64,000 nucleotides of DNA from Boswellia sacra (lineage: Eukaryota > Streptophyta > Magnoliopsida > Sapindales > Burseraceae), in assembly GCA_013180625.2 (NCBI GenBank), contig SNVD02009648.1, positions 248,001 through 312,000 of the forward strand, written 5' to 3'. Made by a program: the position numbers and the translations under genes. This document shows positions 44,645-57,109 of the stretch, piece by piece. The notes under the pieces are model-generated. The model saw only the letters and a program-made list of their open reading frames with translations. It ran no database searches and was not told where the DNA came from. How positions within the stretch are numbered: position 1 is the stretch's first letter; the number at the start of each line of letters is the position of its first letter.

Positions 44645-45880
44645 AGCTAGCTAATAAGCTACTTTGCCAACCCGCCTTAGAATTTTAAACGTGCCAATGT
44701 AGTGTGGGGTTGGTTTACCTTTTTCTCCAAAACTCATTAAGCCTTTACGTGGAGACACTTCTAAAAACACATGGTCACCCACCTTGAATTCTAGCGGTCA
44801 TCTCATTTTGTTTGCATAACTTTTTTGTCGACTCTAAGCTGTAAGTAAACGTTAGTGTATCAACTTCACCTTCTCTATTGTCTCTCGTATAAGCTCAAGT
44901 CCTAATAAGGTAGTTTATCCCGCTTCTACCCAACATAAACGAGACCTACATGGCCTACCATAGAGTGCCTTAAAAGGTGTCATTTCAATGCTTGACTGAT
45001 AACTACTATTGTATGCAAATTTTACAAATGTTAAATGATCCTCCCAATTACCTTAAAAATCCATCACACAAGCCTTTAACATATCCTCCAAAATCTGAAT
45101 TGTACACTCTGACTGACCATTAGTTTAAGGATGGAATATTGTACTAAACAATAACTGTGTACCCACAACCCTCTAAAGGCCTTGTCAAAATTGAGTTGTA
45201 AATCTAAGACCTCTGTCAAAGACCACTGAAATTGGAACTCCATGCAATCTCACAATTTCTTTAACGTACAACCTACTTAAAGCATCTACAGAGCCTGTTG
45301 TATTAAAAGGAAGGAAATGTAATGTTTTTGTTAGTCTGTCTACAATCACCCATATTGTATCATTTCCTCTTAGAGAACGTGGTAATCCAGGAATAAAATC
45401 TATAGTAATATGCTCTCATTTCCATTCAGCTCCACGAAGTGGTTGAAGCAATCTTGTAGGTCTCTAATGCTTGGCTTTCACTTGTTGACAAGTAAGGTAT
45501 ATAGACACATATTTAGCAACATCTCTTTTCATTCCTTTTCACCAAAACTGTCGACATAAATCATGATACATTTTGGTACCACCAGGATGGATAACAAATT
45601 TAGAGTGATGAAATTCCTTAAAATGTCATTTCTACACTCTCTACTCAATAGCACAAGGATTCTACCCTTGAATCTTAAATCTCCATTTGAACCAGTCGTC
45701 CAATCAATAGGTCCATCACCATGTAATACTTGCTCATACAAAGCCTTAGCCTTTGGATCTTGATGTTGTAGCTTAATCTCTCTATGTATAAGGCATGATT
45801 GAGTAATAAGTGTAAAAAGGCAAATTTGATCTCTCTGATCATCAACTAAAATATCATAATCATAAATAGACTATAAAATT
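44645..45880 (-). pseudogene. pol: Gypsy integrase, with several stops
   Basis: Minus-strand segments read a GGTKMYHDLCRQFW zinc-finger part near 45580-45540, the first catalytic Asp in TIDFIPGLPRS near 45400, the second in VFDRGLRFTTQF near 45210, and the Glu in TNGQSE near 45110. They continue through ALYGRPCRSRLCW to the C-terminus. Stops break it at several points (for example TAA/TGA near 45480, 45170, 45120 and 44930). The order is right for gypsy integrase but it is not functional. Confidence 0.82.
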
Positions 45881-45882
45881 CT

Positions 45883-46473
45883 CTATTTTCCTATCATTAC
45901 ATTAACCATATCTCTTGACTTTCTACTTAATGCATTGACCACCAAATTCGCTTTACCTGGTTGGTATTGGATAGAGAAGTCATAATCTTTCCAATATTTC
46001 ATCCATCTTTGTTGTCTCAAGTTCAAGTCTTTTTGTGTGAAACTGTATTTTAAACTTTTATGATCACAAAAGACTTCAAACTTTTGACTATACAAATAAT
46101 ATTGCCAAATTTTCAAAGCATGCACTACTGCAGCAAGCTCTAAATTATGGGTGGGATAATTCTGCTCATCAGGTTTCAACTGACTAAAAGCATAACTTAC
46201 AACTTAGCCTTGTTGCATTAATACACACCTTAACCTATTCAATGAGGCATTAGTGAACACCACATAACCAACTCCACGTTGCAGTATCACAAGGATAGGA
46301 GCTGAAGTTAATCTTTTCTTCAATTCTAGAAATGCTTGTTCACATGAATCATCCCATTCAAACTTCACTCCTTTCCTTGTTAGCCTAGTCATCAGTGCAG
46401 CGAAATGAGAAAAATTCTCGACGAAACGCCGATAATAATCTGCTAAACCCAAGAAGCTACGTACCTCAAACAC
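45883..46473 (-). pseudogene. pol: Gypsy RT thumb and RNase H
   Basis: 46473-46204 carries the post-RT connection (VRSFLGLADYYRRFVENFSH, then LTRKGVKFEWDDSCEQAF). 46179-45883 carries RNase H ([53 protein letters not shown]). A stop lies between at about 46200. Confidence 0.88.
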
Positions 46474-47252
46474 ATTTCTTGGTCATTCTCATTTTATAAC
46501 TACTTCTACCTTGGATGGATCCACTGAGATTCCTTGTTTTGACACCACATGGCCTAAAAATTTTACATTTGGTAGCCAAAACTCATGTTTACTTAGCTTG
46601 GCATAAAAACGATGTTCTCTCAATGTTTGAAGTGTTATTCACAGATGTTGCTTATATTCAACTCGGATGAAGAATAAATGAGAATATCATCCACAAACAC
46701 AACTATAAATTAGTCCAAATAAGGCCTAAAAATTCAATTCATCAAATCCATAAAGGCAGTAGGAGCATTAGTTAGTCCAAATAGCATAACCAAAAACTCA
46801 TAATGCCCATATCAGGTACAAAAACTAGTCTTTGGTATATCTGCTTCTTTCACCATCACTTGATGAGGACCTGAGCGAATGTCAATTTTAGAAAAGAAAC
46901 AAGATCCTCTCAACTGATTAAGCAAGTTATCAATTTTAGGCAAAGGATATTTTTTCTTCACTGTAACCTGATTCAATTTTTTATAGTATATACACAAACA
47001 TAATGATCCATCCTTCTTTTTCACGAATAAAACTGGTGCACCCCAAGGAGATGTACTTGGTCGAATAAATCCTTTTTCTAACAGTTCTTTCAGTTGTAAC
47101 TTTAATTCCTTCAACACTATTGGTGCCATGCGATAAAGAGCAATAGATATAGGCGCTACACCTGGATACATATCAATAGCAAACTCCACTTCCCTAGTTG
47201 AAGGTAGCCCTGGCAACTCCCCAGGAAATATATCAGAAAATTCACTTACCAT
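46474..47252 (-). pseudogene. pol: Gypsy reverse transcriptase
   Basis: 47252-46812 starts before the RT ([20 protein letters not shown]) and includes [20 protein letters not shown], then [16 protein letters not shown] and [15 protein letters not shown]. Further on the catalytic box reads FVDDILIYS (around 46690), with both Asp kept, but stops occur just before it and elsewhere. Confidence 0.88.
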
Positions 47253-47273
47253 GTAAGGAAGGTTAGCATCCTA

Positions 47274-47720
47274 TCATTTAGGTTCCTCCACCACTATACG
47301 TGCTATCATACTCTTGATTCCTTTTCGATTCTGTAAAATACACAGTGAATAAGGTAATTGTGCACTACTATCTCTATAGAAACTAAAAATAACTCCTTCT
47401 AAGGTATGTATAGTCACCTTCTTCTTATAACAATCCAATACAACCCGAAAAGCTGACAACCAATTCATCCCTAATATCATATCATACTTCAGAAAATCCA
47501 TAAGCATTAAATCAAACACTAACCTATGTCCATCAATCTCCAACACATAAGAACGATAGATTCTCCCAACTTCTGAGACATTACCCATAGGTGACTCTAC
47601 ACATAGTACTAAGTCCAATATGTCTAACTCTAATCCTAAAGCATATGCAAAGTGAGTTGATGTAAATGAATGTGTAGCTCCAGAATCAAATAAAACACAT
47701 GCCCAAGAACTAAAAACCAA
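47274..47720 (-). pseudogene. pol: Gypsy aspartic protease
   Basis: Open frame with the active-site motif CVLFDSGATHSFTS, then LGLELDILDLVLCVESPMG and DMILGMNWLSAFRVVLDC. This is the usual protease of Tekay/Del elements. It is cut from the RT frame by a stop near 47273. Confidence 0.9.
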
Positions 47721-48306
47721 AAATGTACCTTCAATTACTACATCATCTGGGGGCCTTGTAGACTAGGTTAGAGCAAAAACATATCCTTGCGTCATTTGTC
47801 GTGGACTCCTGCCACATTGTGGTTATGTCTGAGGCATTGGAGATTATGAAGAAGTTGCTTGTGACCTTTGAAGTTTTTGAACTAATTGTGTAGAATGTCT
47901 TTGTGATGGTATTGTCTAAGTTGCGATTCTAACTCATGTTGGGTCACTGGTTGAGGAGTTGACTGGGCTTGACTAGTCATACTCTGAGAACCTGTAGTTT
48001 CTAGGTGACAATCTCATTGAATATGACCATATTGTCCACACCGATAGCAGTTTAGACATTGACAAGCTATATGACCCAGTTTCTTACACGAATAATAAAC
48101 CTTCTGACCTTGAGAACATTGGCTTGACATGGAACTCTAAGATTGCACCTGATGAGATTTAGAATTAAAAGATCTATAAGAAAAAGTTATTTGCCTCTTA
48201 GCTAAATGATCACTCTTTCTCATTACTCTTGGAGGTGTTCCAGGACCTCTTATCCTCAGAGTTTGACAGATCTCTTGTCTGCGATGAGGGCAGTCTCTCC
48301 TACATC

Positions 48307-49855
48307 TAGGGTTGGGCATTTGCCCTGGACCCACCACGGACCCGGCCCGACCCGGTCCAACGGGGCGGGTCCGGAGCATTCATAGGGGCAGGTCTAGGAC
48401 AAAAAATTTCTGCCTCGGTCGGGGCGGGTCTGGGTCCACTCATTTGGACCCATAGACCCGCCTCGCCCCGCAAGGTTAGGGGTGTATTTATAAAATTTTT
48501 AAAGTTTAGGACTGTTATGTAATTTTTTAGGTTATATTTGTTAAACTTTTCATATATATAAATTCTTAATAATTTTATAAATAATGCAAATACTTTAATA
48601 AAAATGACATTTTAATTAATAATTAATATCTTTTAGTATATTAACATCAATTTCGTCATATTATAATGACAAAATAAAATATTTGTATTTTATAGTAATT
48701 GAATTTGTATAACATATGCAATCTTGATATAGATTATTAAGTACTAATTAAATTATTACAATATTAACAAGATTATTTTTAAAATATATATCTATAATAT
48801 AATCAGTATATTATTTTTTAAATATGTAAATAGAAATATGATATAATGTTAATCTTATAATCTTAAATATATGATTTATCGTAAATTCTTAATTTAAATT
48901 AATTAATTTAATTATTAATGTTTCATAAATACATATAATGTTAATTAATTAGTATATACAAATCATATTATTACTATTATTAGATTGAAATTAAATTATC
49001 ATACTATTGAAAAAGTGTTAATTAACTAGTTTACAAGAATAATACATTTTTAACATTATTTCTAATAAAGCATGTAACATTATTACTAATAAAATCAAAT
49101 GACAATTAAATATTTGTATTTTATAGTAATTAAATTTGTATAACATATACAATCTTGATATAGATTACTAAGCACTATTTAAATTATTGCAATATTAACA
49201 ATATTATTTTAAAAATGTATATGTTTAATATAATCAATATATTATTTTCTAAATATGTAAATAGAAATATGATAAAAATAATCTTATAACTTTAAATATA
49301 TGATTTATCGTAATTTAAATTAGTTAATTAAATTATTAGTATTTCATAAATACTTATAATATTAATTATTTGGTATATACCAATCATATTATTACTATTA
49401 TTAAATTGAAATTAAATGAGCATGTCATCGAAAAATTATTTAATTGTATTATCAACTATTTTAAAAATTATCAATTAACTAATTTACAAGCAATAATAAA
49501 CTTTTAACATTATTTCTAATGGAATATGTAACATTATTACTAATAAAATCAAATGGTAATATACAACTATTTTGATTTTAGTTTGAAGATTTATTATTTT
49601 TATTATTGTTGAAAAATAATCATAGTTATAAATGATATTATGAGAAATTGATAAGGAGTTATTTGCAAAGGTGTAAATATTACAAGGGATGAAGTTGAAA
49701 AATATAAAGATTATAGGGGTGTGATTGTAAAATATAAACAGTGGCGGGGCGGGGCGGGACTGGATCTACTAAAATTTTTTTTGCCCCGCAAGGGTCAGCG
49801 GGGCAGGGCTGGATACTGGCCGCCCCCTACCCGCACCGCCCCGGTTCCAACCCTA
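48307..49855 (+). mobile_element. Non-autonomous hAT element with perfect 8-bp duplication
   Basis: Left end TAGGGTTGGGCATT and right end (minus strand) TAGGGTTGGAACC. The flanking CCTACATC occurs at 48299-48306 and 49856-49863. CG-rich subterminal repeats (ggggcggg type) surround an AT-rich core. The core contains a direct duplication with about 420-bp spacing (for example aatttgtataacatat near 48712 and 49133). It has no transposase. Confidence 0.93.
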
Positions 49856-50177
49856 CCTACATCAGAATAGAACTTTAGTTTATGTATTGCAACTAATACT
49901 CGAATGTTGTCTCTCAGTCTCTTTTGAAATCTTCTAGCCTTAGTAGCCTCTTCTCTCACCAAACTAGTACAACATGAGACAAAGCAGTGAATCGTGACTC
50001 ATATTATTATACTGTCATGTTCCCTTATTTTAAGCAGATGAATTCCTTTTCGTTCTGATCACGAATAACTGAGGAGAAATATTTGTCTAGGAATGCAACT
50101 GAGAAATCCTCCCAAGTAAAATTATTTTCCTCTCTAATACGCTCAACAGAAGACCACTGTTATAATATATCTCCCGC

Positions 50178-50995
50178 CATAGGCAGACCCATGCTTGGAC
50201 TAGGGGGGCCCGGGCCCCCACTAAAAATTCGAATACTCATTAAACCCCTTAAGTTTCAATACTCACAAGTTTACCCTTATACAAAAATTATTTGATTTTA
50301 ACAAATATATCTTCATTTAAAAATTACCTGATTTTAACAAATATACCTCCTACCCTTAGGTTCACTCTTAACTTTAAGTATTATTTTTAGGTGAGTCTAT
50401 CTATGTGCCTTCATTTTATATTATTATATGATTGAAATGTTATGATATATTTATTCAAATAATTAATTTGAAGGCATTTAGAATATATATAATCATAATA
50501 GATTTGAAAAATCATTTTCAATATATAGAGTACATCAATCTATATTTTTATAAATATTTTTGAACTCAATTCATCATCAATATATTATTTACATAGAATC
50601 TTAAAATTTCGATAATTAAATAGTACAAAAAAATTCCCTAGGTATAGAATATTCTATCTATACCAAAGTCTAAATATTAAATACATTTAGCTTTCATATA
50701 AATTTTTAAGATAATATTATTCAAAATATATAAATTTAATTATAATAAAAAAATTTAAAACTTATATATATGTTAGAAAACTTTTTCAAACTATAGTATA
50801 TTATAACGTTAGTCTTATATACACACACATATATGTGTGTGTGTGTACAAAAAAGAAATAATTATCTTGTTTTTAATTTATCTAAAAATTATTTTAAATA
50901 TAATTAAATCTTAATAATTATATTTAGCTATATATGTATTTAAATTCTAAGTTATGTGGTGCCCTCTCTGAAGAAAATTTTTGGGTCTGCCATTG
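50178..50995 (+). mobile_element. Non-autonomous hAT-like element, 818 bp
   Basis: Inverted ends CA(T/A)(A/T)GGCAGACCCA (50178-50191 and 50982-50995). The flanking 8 bases are TCTCCCGC (50170-50177) and TCTCTCGC (50996-51003), 7 of 8 matching. The start has a GGGGGGCCCGGGCCCCC palindrome. The core is AT-rich and has no coding frame. Confidence 0.8.
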
Positions 50996-51524
50996 TCTCT
51001 CGCAGCAAGTGAGTTGCCACCCTCACTTGTAAATCTGTTTCAACTTGCAAAAGTTTAAAGAGTCACTCAACTCGGGTAAGCCAGTCTTCTATAGCATTTG
51101 GATCTGGTTGCCCATGGAAAACTGGAGGATTGGCACGTTGGACCTATTAAGTGTATTCTTTATTCAGTTATCAACACCTACCCCTAATATAAGTTGAGGT
51201 GGTAGCGGTGAATTAGCATGAAGAGCATCTCTAACTATGTTTGCTACTGTTTCAACTAGGATATTTGCAACATCCCCCATAGCTCTATATAACTCTTCCC
51301 TCTCACCACCTTCAGGAGGGTTAGTACTAAAAGCTCCCTGGGCACGTGAACTCATTATCTAATTTTTCATCAATATCAAAATGAACATAAGTAGCATTAT
51401 TCTACATATATAAGTGCAACTACATATAGACAGTTATTCAAACAACATGCAATCACACAATATATGACTTTATCCCGTCCCACAGTGTCTATGTCTTCAA
51501 CCTAGGTCCACAATAAAAGTCTAA

Positions 51525-51536
51525 GCTCTGATACCA
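51525..51536 (-). promoter_or_regulatory. Primer-binding site of the gypsy element
   Basis: On the minus strand TGGTATCAGAGC follows the LTR end CGTAACA after three bases, complementary to initiator tRNA-Met. Confidence 0.92.
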
Positions 51537-51539
51537 CTC

Positions 51540-53816
51540 TGTTACGCCCCAAAATCTCTTATATGGAGACTTTAGGTGTGATAAAACATATAAATAGAAA
51601 AAGGTGTCGTTTTTTTTATTGGCTAAGACTGAAATTCATAAATATCTGAGTACATATCATCCAAGATCATTTTCTAACATAATATCTGTTTTATGAATTT
51701 CACAGGTGTCAAGTACAAACATCTAGCTATCTATTCAAGATAGACTTTTACATATGCTGATATCTAAACTTTAGTACATGGTTTTGCTATTTATACAACA
51801 AAATTGCTTATCATAGTATAGGCTAAGTCAACACATTTCCCTAAAACTATAACATGCATGTAAACATCCAGAATCTCTAACAAAGCTCTGGAACATCATT
51901 AGCACAAACATCCTTTTGAGTGCCTGTGGAGGAAGGGGTGAGCATACACAGCCAAGTAGAAATTTCTTAATCTCACATCCAAATACAAGCACTCATGCTT
52001 TAATGGAAATCATACATAATTTATATCCTAACACATACATCCATTACCGTATACAAATGAACTATCCAAAATCATCGACCACCATCAACAATGCACAATG
52101 TATAACTAACACAACATAATTGTGCGAAATACTAATATCAATTAATATCACATTTCTAATGTAGTAGCTCTTGGATTGTACATATACAATTTCTATTCCC
52201 AAATATGATTCAAGTTTAAACATATATAATTTTATCATACCGATCCCTATCTTCACCAATCCCAAGTCCATATTGATTAAATTGCATAACTTGGTTAGCA
52301 CTCCCTAGCTTCGCCAATCCTAAGTCAGTGGACAATAAGTTTCATCCCTTGGATTGGCGCTCCTTAGCCTCACCAATCTCCAATTCTTTCATATTTTACA
52401 TAAATAAATGAAATTTTAGCAAAATGCTATCGAATTTGAAAAATTCTCAAAAATCACATCAAACACAAATATAAGTGAAACCACCTGGAATTGAACACTT
52501 CCTATGTGTAGAATAAGACAAAAATTCTAAAATTGCAATAGATCTTTCCAATTAACACAGTTTGAACAAAAATATCAAGATTAGTCAGTAAAAGATATAA
52601 ACTTTTAGGATTCTGCAGTAGACTTGGGAAAACTCTTAAAAATTGTACAAAAATGCAATTAAGGAGATTCAACCTGGAAAAGAAAGATAATTGAATCTAT
52701 TTTAAGGTGAAAATATTGAATTCCCAAGAAAAAAGTTCAATAAATTCCAGTTTCAAAAATGTTTAGCTTATTCTAATGAAAAATGAAAATTTCAGTTTTA
52801 GACAAGTAAATTTGGAAATTCACTAAAATTTCATTTTAAAGCCAAATCCGATGAAATCAATGGCATTTCAAAGTTTCACATGTCTATTTTCATATAAAAT
52901 AAGAAAAATCTAAAAACATTTCTTCAATGATACAGTTTTTAGAAAAATTTCTATCAAATCAGATGAACAGAGAAAAATTCAACATAGAGCAGGTTCATTC
53001 AAAAATTTACTAAAATTTTATTTCTCAACTAATTCAATTAATTCTACTGGCTACAAAATCACATGTCTATTTTCATGAACAAAAAAGAAATTTCTCAAAT
53101 CAGATCTCAAAAAATATAGTGTCACGAAATTATCCAGGTCTGTCAGGTGAAACAGCGCAGTTTTCAGCTTTCAACAATCATTTTTAAAAATTTATCAAAA
53201 ATCCATTTTATATCCAATTCAAGCAAGGCTAGTGGCAAATTAAAGCTTTATATGTCTACTTTCATAAACGAAAGAAAAATATGCATGATCAGAATTGAAT
53301 TAAGTGCAGATGATCGGAATAGTACATGTAGTCACACAATCAGATTTTTGTAGCAAATACAATATCTTTCTTTCCATCTCCCAATCACTCAATATTATTA
53401 CTCGTTTCAACAAATAAACCTCAACAAAATCAATTTGAATCTAACCTAAACATAATGCAAATCAGTTATCATTTAACATAGAATTAGAATTTTGCTTAAT
53501 TTAGTCATGAAATGAAGAAACCCTACCTTATTCCCAAGAAAAACACCTAATCTTCCTTTCTTTCTCTTCTTCTCTTCTCCTCCTTTTTTCCTTCTTCCTG
53601 TAACTCTCCCTTGATATAATTCACTTTTTAAAATCCCTAATTATTTTTATATAGGCATGGATAACACCCTTTAAACCCAAATATCATGGCAATGATATCA
53701 TGCGACTCCCTATCATATTATTTCTTCCTATAAACACCCCTATAAATATTTACATAACACCATATATATATCTAATACATTATAAGAAATAAGTATTTAA
53801 TATTTTTGGGATTACA
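51540..53816 (-). repeat. 5' LTR of the gypsy element
   Basis: Minus-strand LTR beginning TGTAATCCCAAAAATATT at 53816 and ending GGGGCGTAACA at 51540. The short open frames in it are not conserved in the other LTR. Confidence 0.88.
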
Positions 53817-54600
53817 TATACACATGTAAATAAATTATATTCATAATAAATTTGGTATGCAAATATTTTTAATGTATGAAATAAAATCACAAGTGAATAT
53901 ATATATCATTTTACATAAACCATTAGTTTTCAGACATTTCAATTCAAATGTTAAAATTAAAAAAAAATCATTCAAATTTTTATATTTAAACCTATTCAGA
54001 TTTAAGTTTAATTTAGACATATTTAGATTTGAAACAAAAAAATAATTACCCCCTTAGTCTAAATAGCTTCCTCATATAAAGGTACAGTTGAAAAATTATT
54101 ATTATTATCATACAACATTTTATTCAAAGTTTTGACTTCAAAACTTTGAAGGGAAAAATTAACCAAATGAAGCATTGCCCATGTAACTTTTATTAGTTTT
54201 AAAAATAAATACATCCCCGTTTGGGTTTTAGGTGTTTATAAAATAAACAATACTACATATCTCTAATGGTGTTTATGTAGCTTATAAGGAAAAAAAAAGT
54301 AAATTTTGTATTAGTTTTCTTTTATTCTTATACGTATAACTATAATAAATTATGTGACTAAAGTTAAACAAGCATTATATAATAAGAGTGTTAAACACAT
54401 TATTTGCAAATTGTAGGGGCATTCTTAGGCAAATACCCAATCAGAAAATTATGTTAAAATCAAAGAGAATTTGATAAATGAAGTTTATCAATTGAATAAC
54501 AATAATTAAAAAAAAACTTTAAATGGGTAAATAATGTTAACGAAGTTAGTGGATTAAATTGATATGTATACGAGCACTTCCAACCATTATATGAGACTAT
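53817..54600. other. AT-rich spacer, nothing recognised
   Basis: No coding or repeat signal recognised between the gypsy LTR and the copia LTR remnant. Confidence 0.4.
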
Positions 54601-56391
54601 TAATGAACTAACTATAAGAACCTGGTACAAAATCTAAATACTTTAAGACCGCGGAATAACCTTCGAGACCAAGATCTTATGAGCATAGGCTTTAAAATTT
54701 TGGTTTGCTTTCTCACCACTTCAGTTCCTATATATGTCTGAAAACTATCTGAACGAGACGCGTAGGTGTCTTAATATCACTGGACTATACCAGATGAACA
54801 GTGATCGACGAACATTAATCGATGAATACTGTCACATGAACATTACTAAGTAAACAGTAATCGGTGAACTGTATTACGTGAATAGTAATAAGTGAACATT
54901 ACTATGTAAACAGTAATCGATGAAACAGTATATATGAATAGTAACGACTTGTTCACCCTAGCTCTGGCCTAATTTATCATTTTATGTTTCAGTTAATCCT
55001 TGTCTAATTTTGACTAATAAACCTAAATCCTATTAAGCTCAGTCTAACTAATTTTCTGAGTTCCTAGAACTTAATCTCATTAAGTCTTGAATTGCACCTT
55101 TAATACTCAATTAGGTTCAACCCAATTTTGTGAAGGCTTTTAATTAATCACATTAATTATAAGCATAATAATCTAATTAATTAAATTAGCCCAAATACAT
55201 TATTATTTACTTAATCAAATTACTTAAATAATTGGCCCAGTTACTAATCAAATATATTTAATTTAATACATGAGCTTTATTCTCTAATAAACTCAATTAA
55301 ATTAAATAATTAATTTCTCAAGTCAAATCCTTGTTCAGACAATTTATATCAGCTACCCAGAAAACCTTGATGAACATATTTAATTACAAGTTTTAATAAG
55401 TTTGACCTAGTACCCTGTTATCTCATAATTGCAATGGGTCTTACCTATTAACTTTAGTCCATTCTACTGTAGGACTAAAACTGCACTCCTGAATTAAATA
55501 CTCTTTACAAAAAGCTTAATAATTTAATATGATTAAATTATTTTTTTAAACCCTATCCATTGAGCATCAGGTTTGCATAATTACCCTTCATAGAATACTA
55601 ATAATTAGAGCTAGATATGATTTATCGAATTAACCCTCCAATTATAGCTTGAGTCCTTGATACCAATTTTACATCATTAAATGAATTGAGATTTATTAAA
55701 ATAAATCTTAATTTAATGAATAATGAATAACTTTCATTAAACACTCGGCCAAGATTCTCTCAAATAAAACCTTGTAAAACCATTAAGATGGTATTTTGCA
55801 ATCCTTTAAGAGTCATGAATTACATATCTAAGGTGTTGTCTACTAGCATACAGATCTTATAATCCCAACAGTCAAGGTATTGACCTTGCTCTTTTAGATC
55901 TCACTTTTTATTCTAGTAAAAGATCATAGGTTGTATACTAGAGGTACGCTACCCACTTAAGATTAAGGTGGGAATGCCTTTAGTGCTCAAGTGTAGAAAT
56001 TCACATTCGGTTATGGTATCTTCATCAAATGGATAACTCTATGTAGTACAATGCATTCATAATGTACAAGTGTCTTTATCTTAAAATCAAATACTTCAAA
56101 TTGTTATATACTCACCATTTCCCCATTAAAGATAAACAACACAACAGTCTTGTCCAAACAAAGTGTCTAACTTTTGTTTATAGGTTGTGAACTAGTTTTA
56201 AGCTATGATAAAGTTCTATGTCTTATATATATCTCATATATATAGACTTTATCAATGTACAAGGTTTTGAGCCTTTAGTCATTGATACAATCATATTTAG
56301 GCAAAAAATAAATAAATAAACTCTTTTATTTATTCATATAATGTTTACAAATCTCATAAAATATCTATACTTTTAGGGCATATATCTAACA
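54600..56391 (-). repeat. Copia LTR remnant, probably solo
   Basis: On the minus strand the right edge reads TGTTAGATATATGCCCTAAA. This is a very common Ty1/copia LTR start in plants, and the following sequence (gtacattgataaagtct, gacaagactgttgtg) fits it. The other end is not clear, and I found no second copy of the flanking CTTAC, so the left limit is approximate. Confidence 0.6.
54785..54955 (+). repeat. Short tandem array of gaacagtaat-like units
   Basis: About ten degenerate units of 15-25 bases such as gtaaacagtaatcgatgaa and gtgaatagtaataagtgaac. Confidence 0.75.
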
Positions 56392-56466
56392 CTTACCTTT
56401 CAAAACTTTCAAGCCTAAATAACAGAAAAACCTAGAATCCACTTTAACCAAACCAACTTACAATTC

Positions 56467-56885
56467 TTGTCGAATGTTGTCATAACCACCACACTCTCCC
56501 GTTGCACCATCCTAACTCACCTCAAACAAGTCAACACTCAAATCCTCAAACTCTGCCATTCTGGCCATTCCCAGGACTTCCTCCTTCTTAGACTCCTTTT
56601 TACTTCATTTTCCCTTTCCCTTGCCACCACCATTCCTTCATGCCTCAAAATGCTATTTCTTTGTTCTCTCACATTCCCATTCCTTCTCATTATGCTTCCA
56701 ATAAGTTTCTAAGCTTGTTGTCGTGTGGTAAGCACCTCGAATATGCCATGAAGGTGTTTGAGAAAATGCAAATGGGAGAACTCAATGTTGACAGGTTCAG
56801 CTTTCCTCCGCTTTCGAAAGCTGCAACACGAGTGGAGGGATTGGTCAGGGGAATGCAATTTCATGGGCTTAAGCTGAAGTTAAGA
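56467..56885 (+). pseudogene. PLS-class PPR protein, 5' fragment
   Basis: The ATG at 56467 opens an N-terminus LTHLKQVNTQILKLCHSG typical of DYW-type PPR proteins. A shift near 56640 moves to the frame with SLFSHIPIPSHYASNKFLS, then NVDRFSFPPLSKAATRVEGL and GMQFHGLKLKL. The line resembles the Arabidopsis At4g14820-type PPR protein; such proteins edit organellar RNA. It is cut at about 56885 by the LTR of the minus-strand copia element, after roughly 140 of more than 700 residues. Confidence 0.85.
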
Positions 56886-57099
56886 TTAGTTAAAGAGAAG
56901 ATTCTAGAGTGAAATCTCTATAAAAATGAATAAGTTTCTTTATTGATGATTAATCACATATTACATGAGTACCAGACTTTACATAATCAAATTACAAGCT
57001 TATTAACAACCTACTAACCAATTTCAGTTGAGCTGGCATAATAGTATGACACATGTGAATCTAACCTACTATAGCATTAACCAACTTTTTAGGTCAACA
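56885..57099 (-). repeat. 3' LTR of the minus-strand copia element
   Basis: On the minus strand the polypurine tract AAAGGGAGG (57108-57100) is followed by TGTTGACCTAAAAAG. The LTR is only about 200 bases and ends inside the PPR fragment; the exact end cannot be set without the other LTR. Confidence 0.65.
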
Positions 57100-57109
57100 C
57101 CTCCCTTTA

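Larger units (their letters stand above)
47721..51355 (-). pseudogene. gag: Gypsy gag, interrupted by two hAT elements
   Basis: The ATG at 51355 starts a gag N-terminus (SSRAQGAFSTNPPEGGERE to 51164). Further down, at about 48110-48030, a double zinc-knuckle region includes CKKLGHIACQC and CYRCGQYGHIQ-stop-DC, a CCHC box with TGA in place of an Arg codon. hAT insertions at 50178-50995 and 48307-49855 and several stops destroy the frame. Confidence 0.75.
42990..53816 (-). mobile_element. Tekay/Del-type Ty3/gypsy element with two hAT insertions
   Basis: Minus-strand element: 5' LTR 53816-51540, primer-binding site 51536-51525, gag, protease, RT, RNase H, integrase and a chromodomain-like C-terminus, then 3' LTR from 44301. 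The left LTR keeps only about 1.3 of 2.28 kb. Domain order and the C-terminal LVKVLWKHYDIKEATRELE motif fit chromoviruses of the Tekay/Del group. Many stops and frameshifts make it old. hAT elements at 48307-49855 and 50178-50995 lie in the gag region. Confidence 0.9.

Noticed and set aside
54600..56391. Complete solo LTR with target duplication
   Set aside because: Only one edge is clear; the flanking CTTAC is not found at the other side, so only a remnant is claimed.
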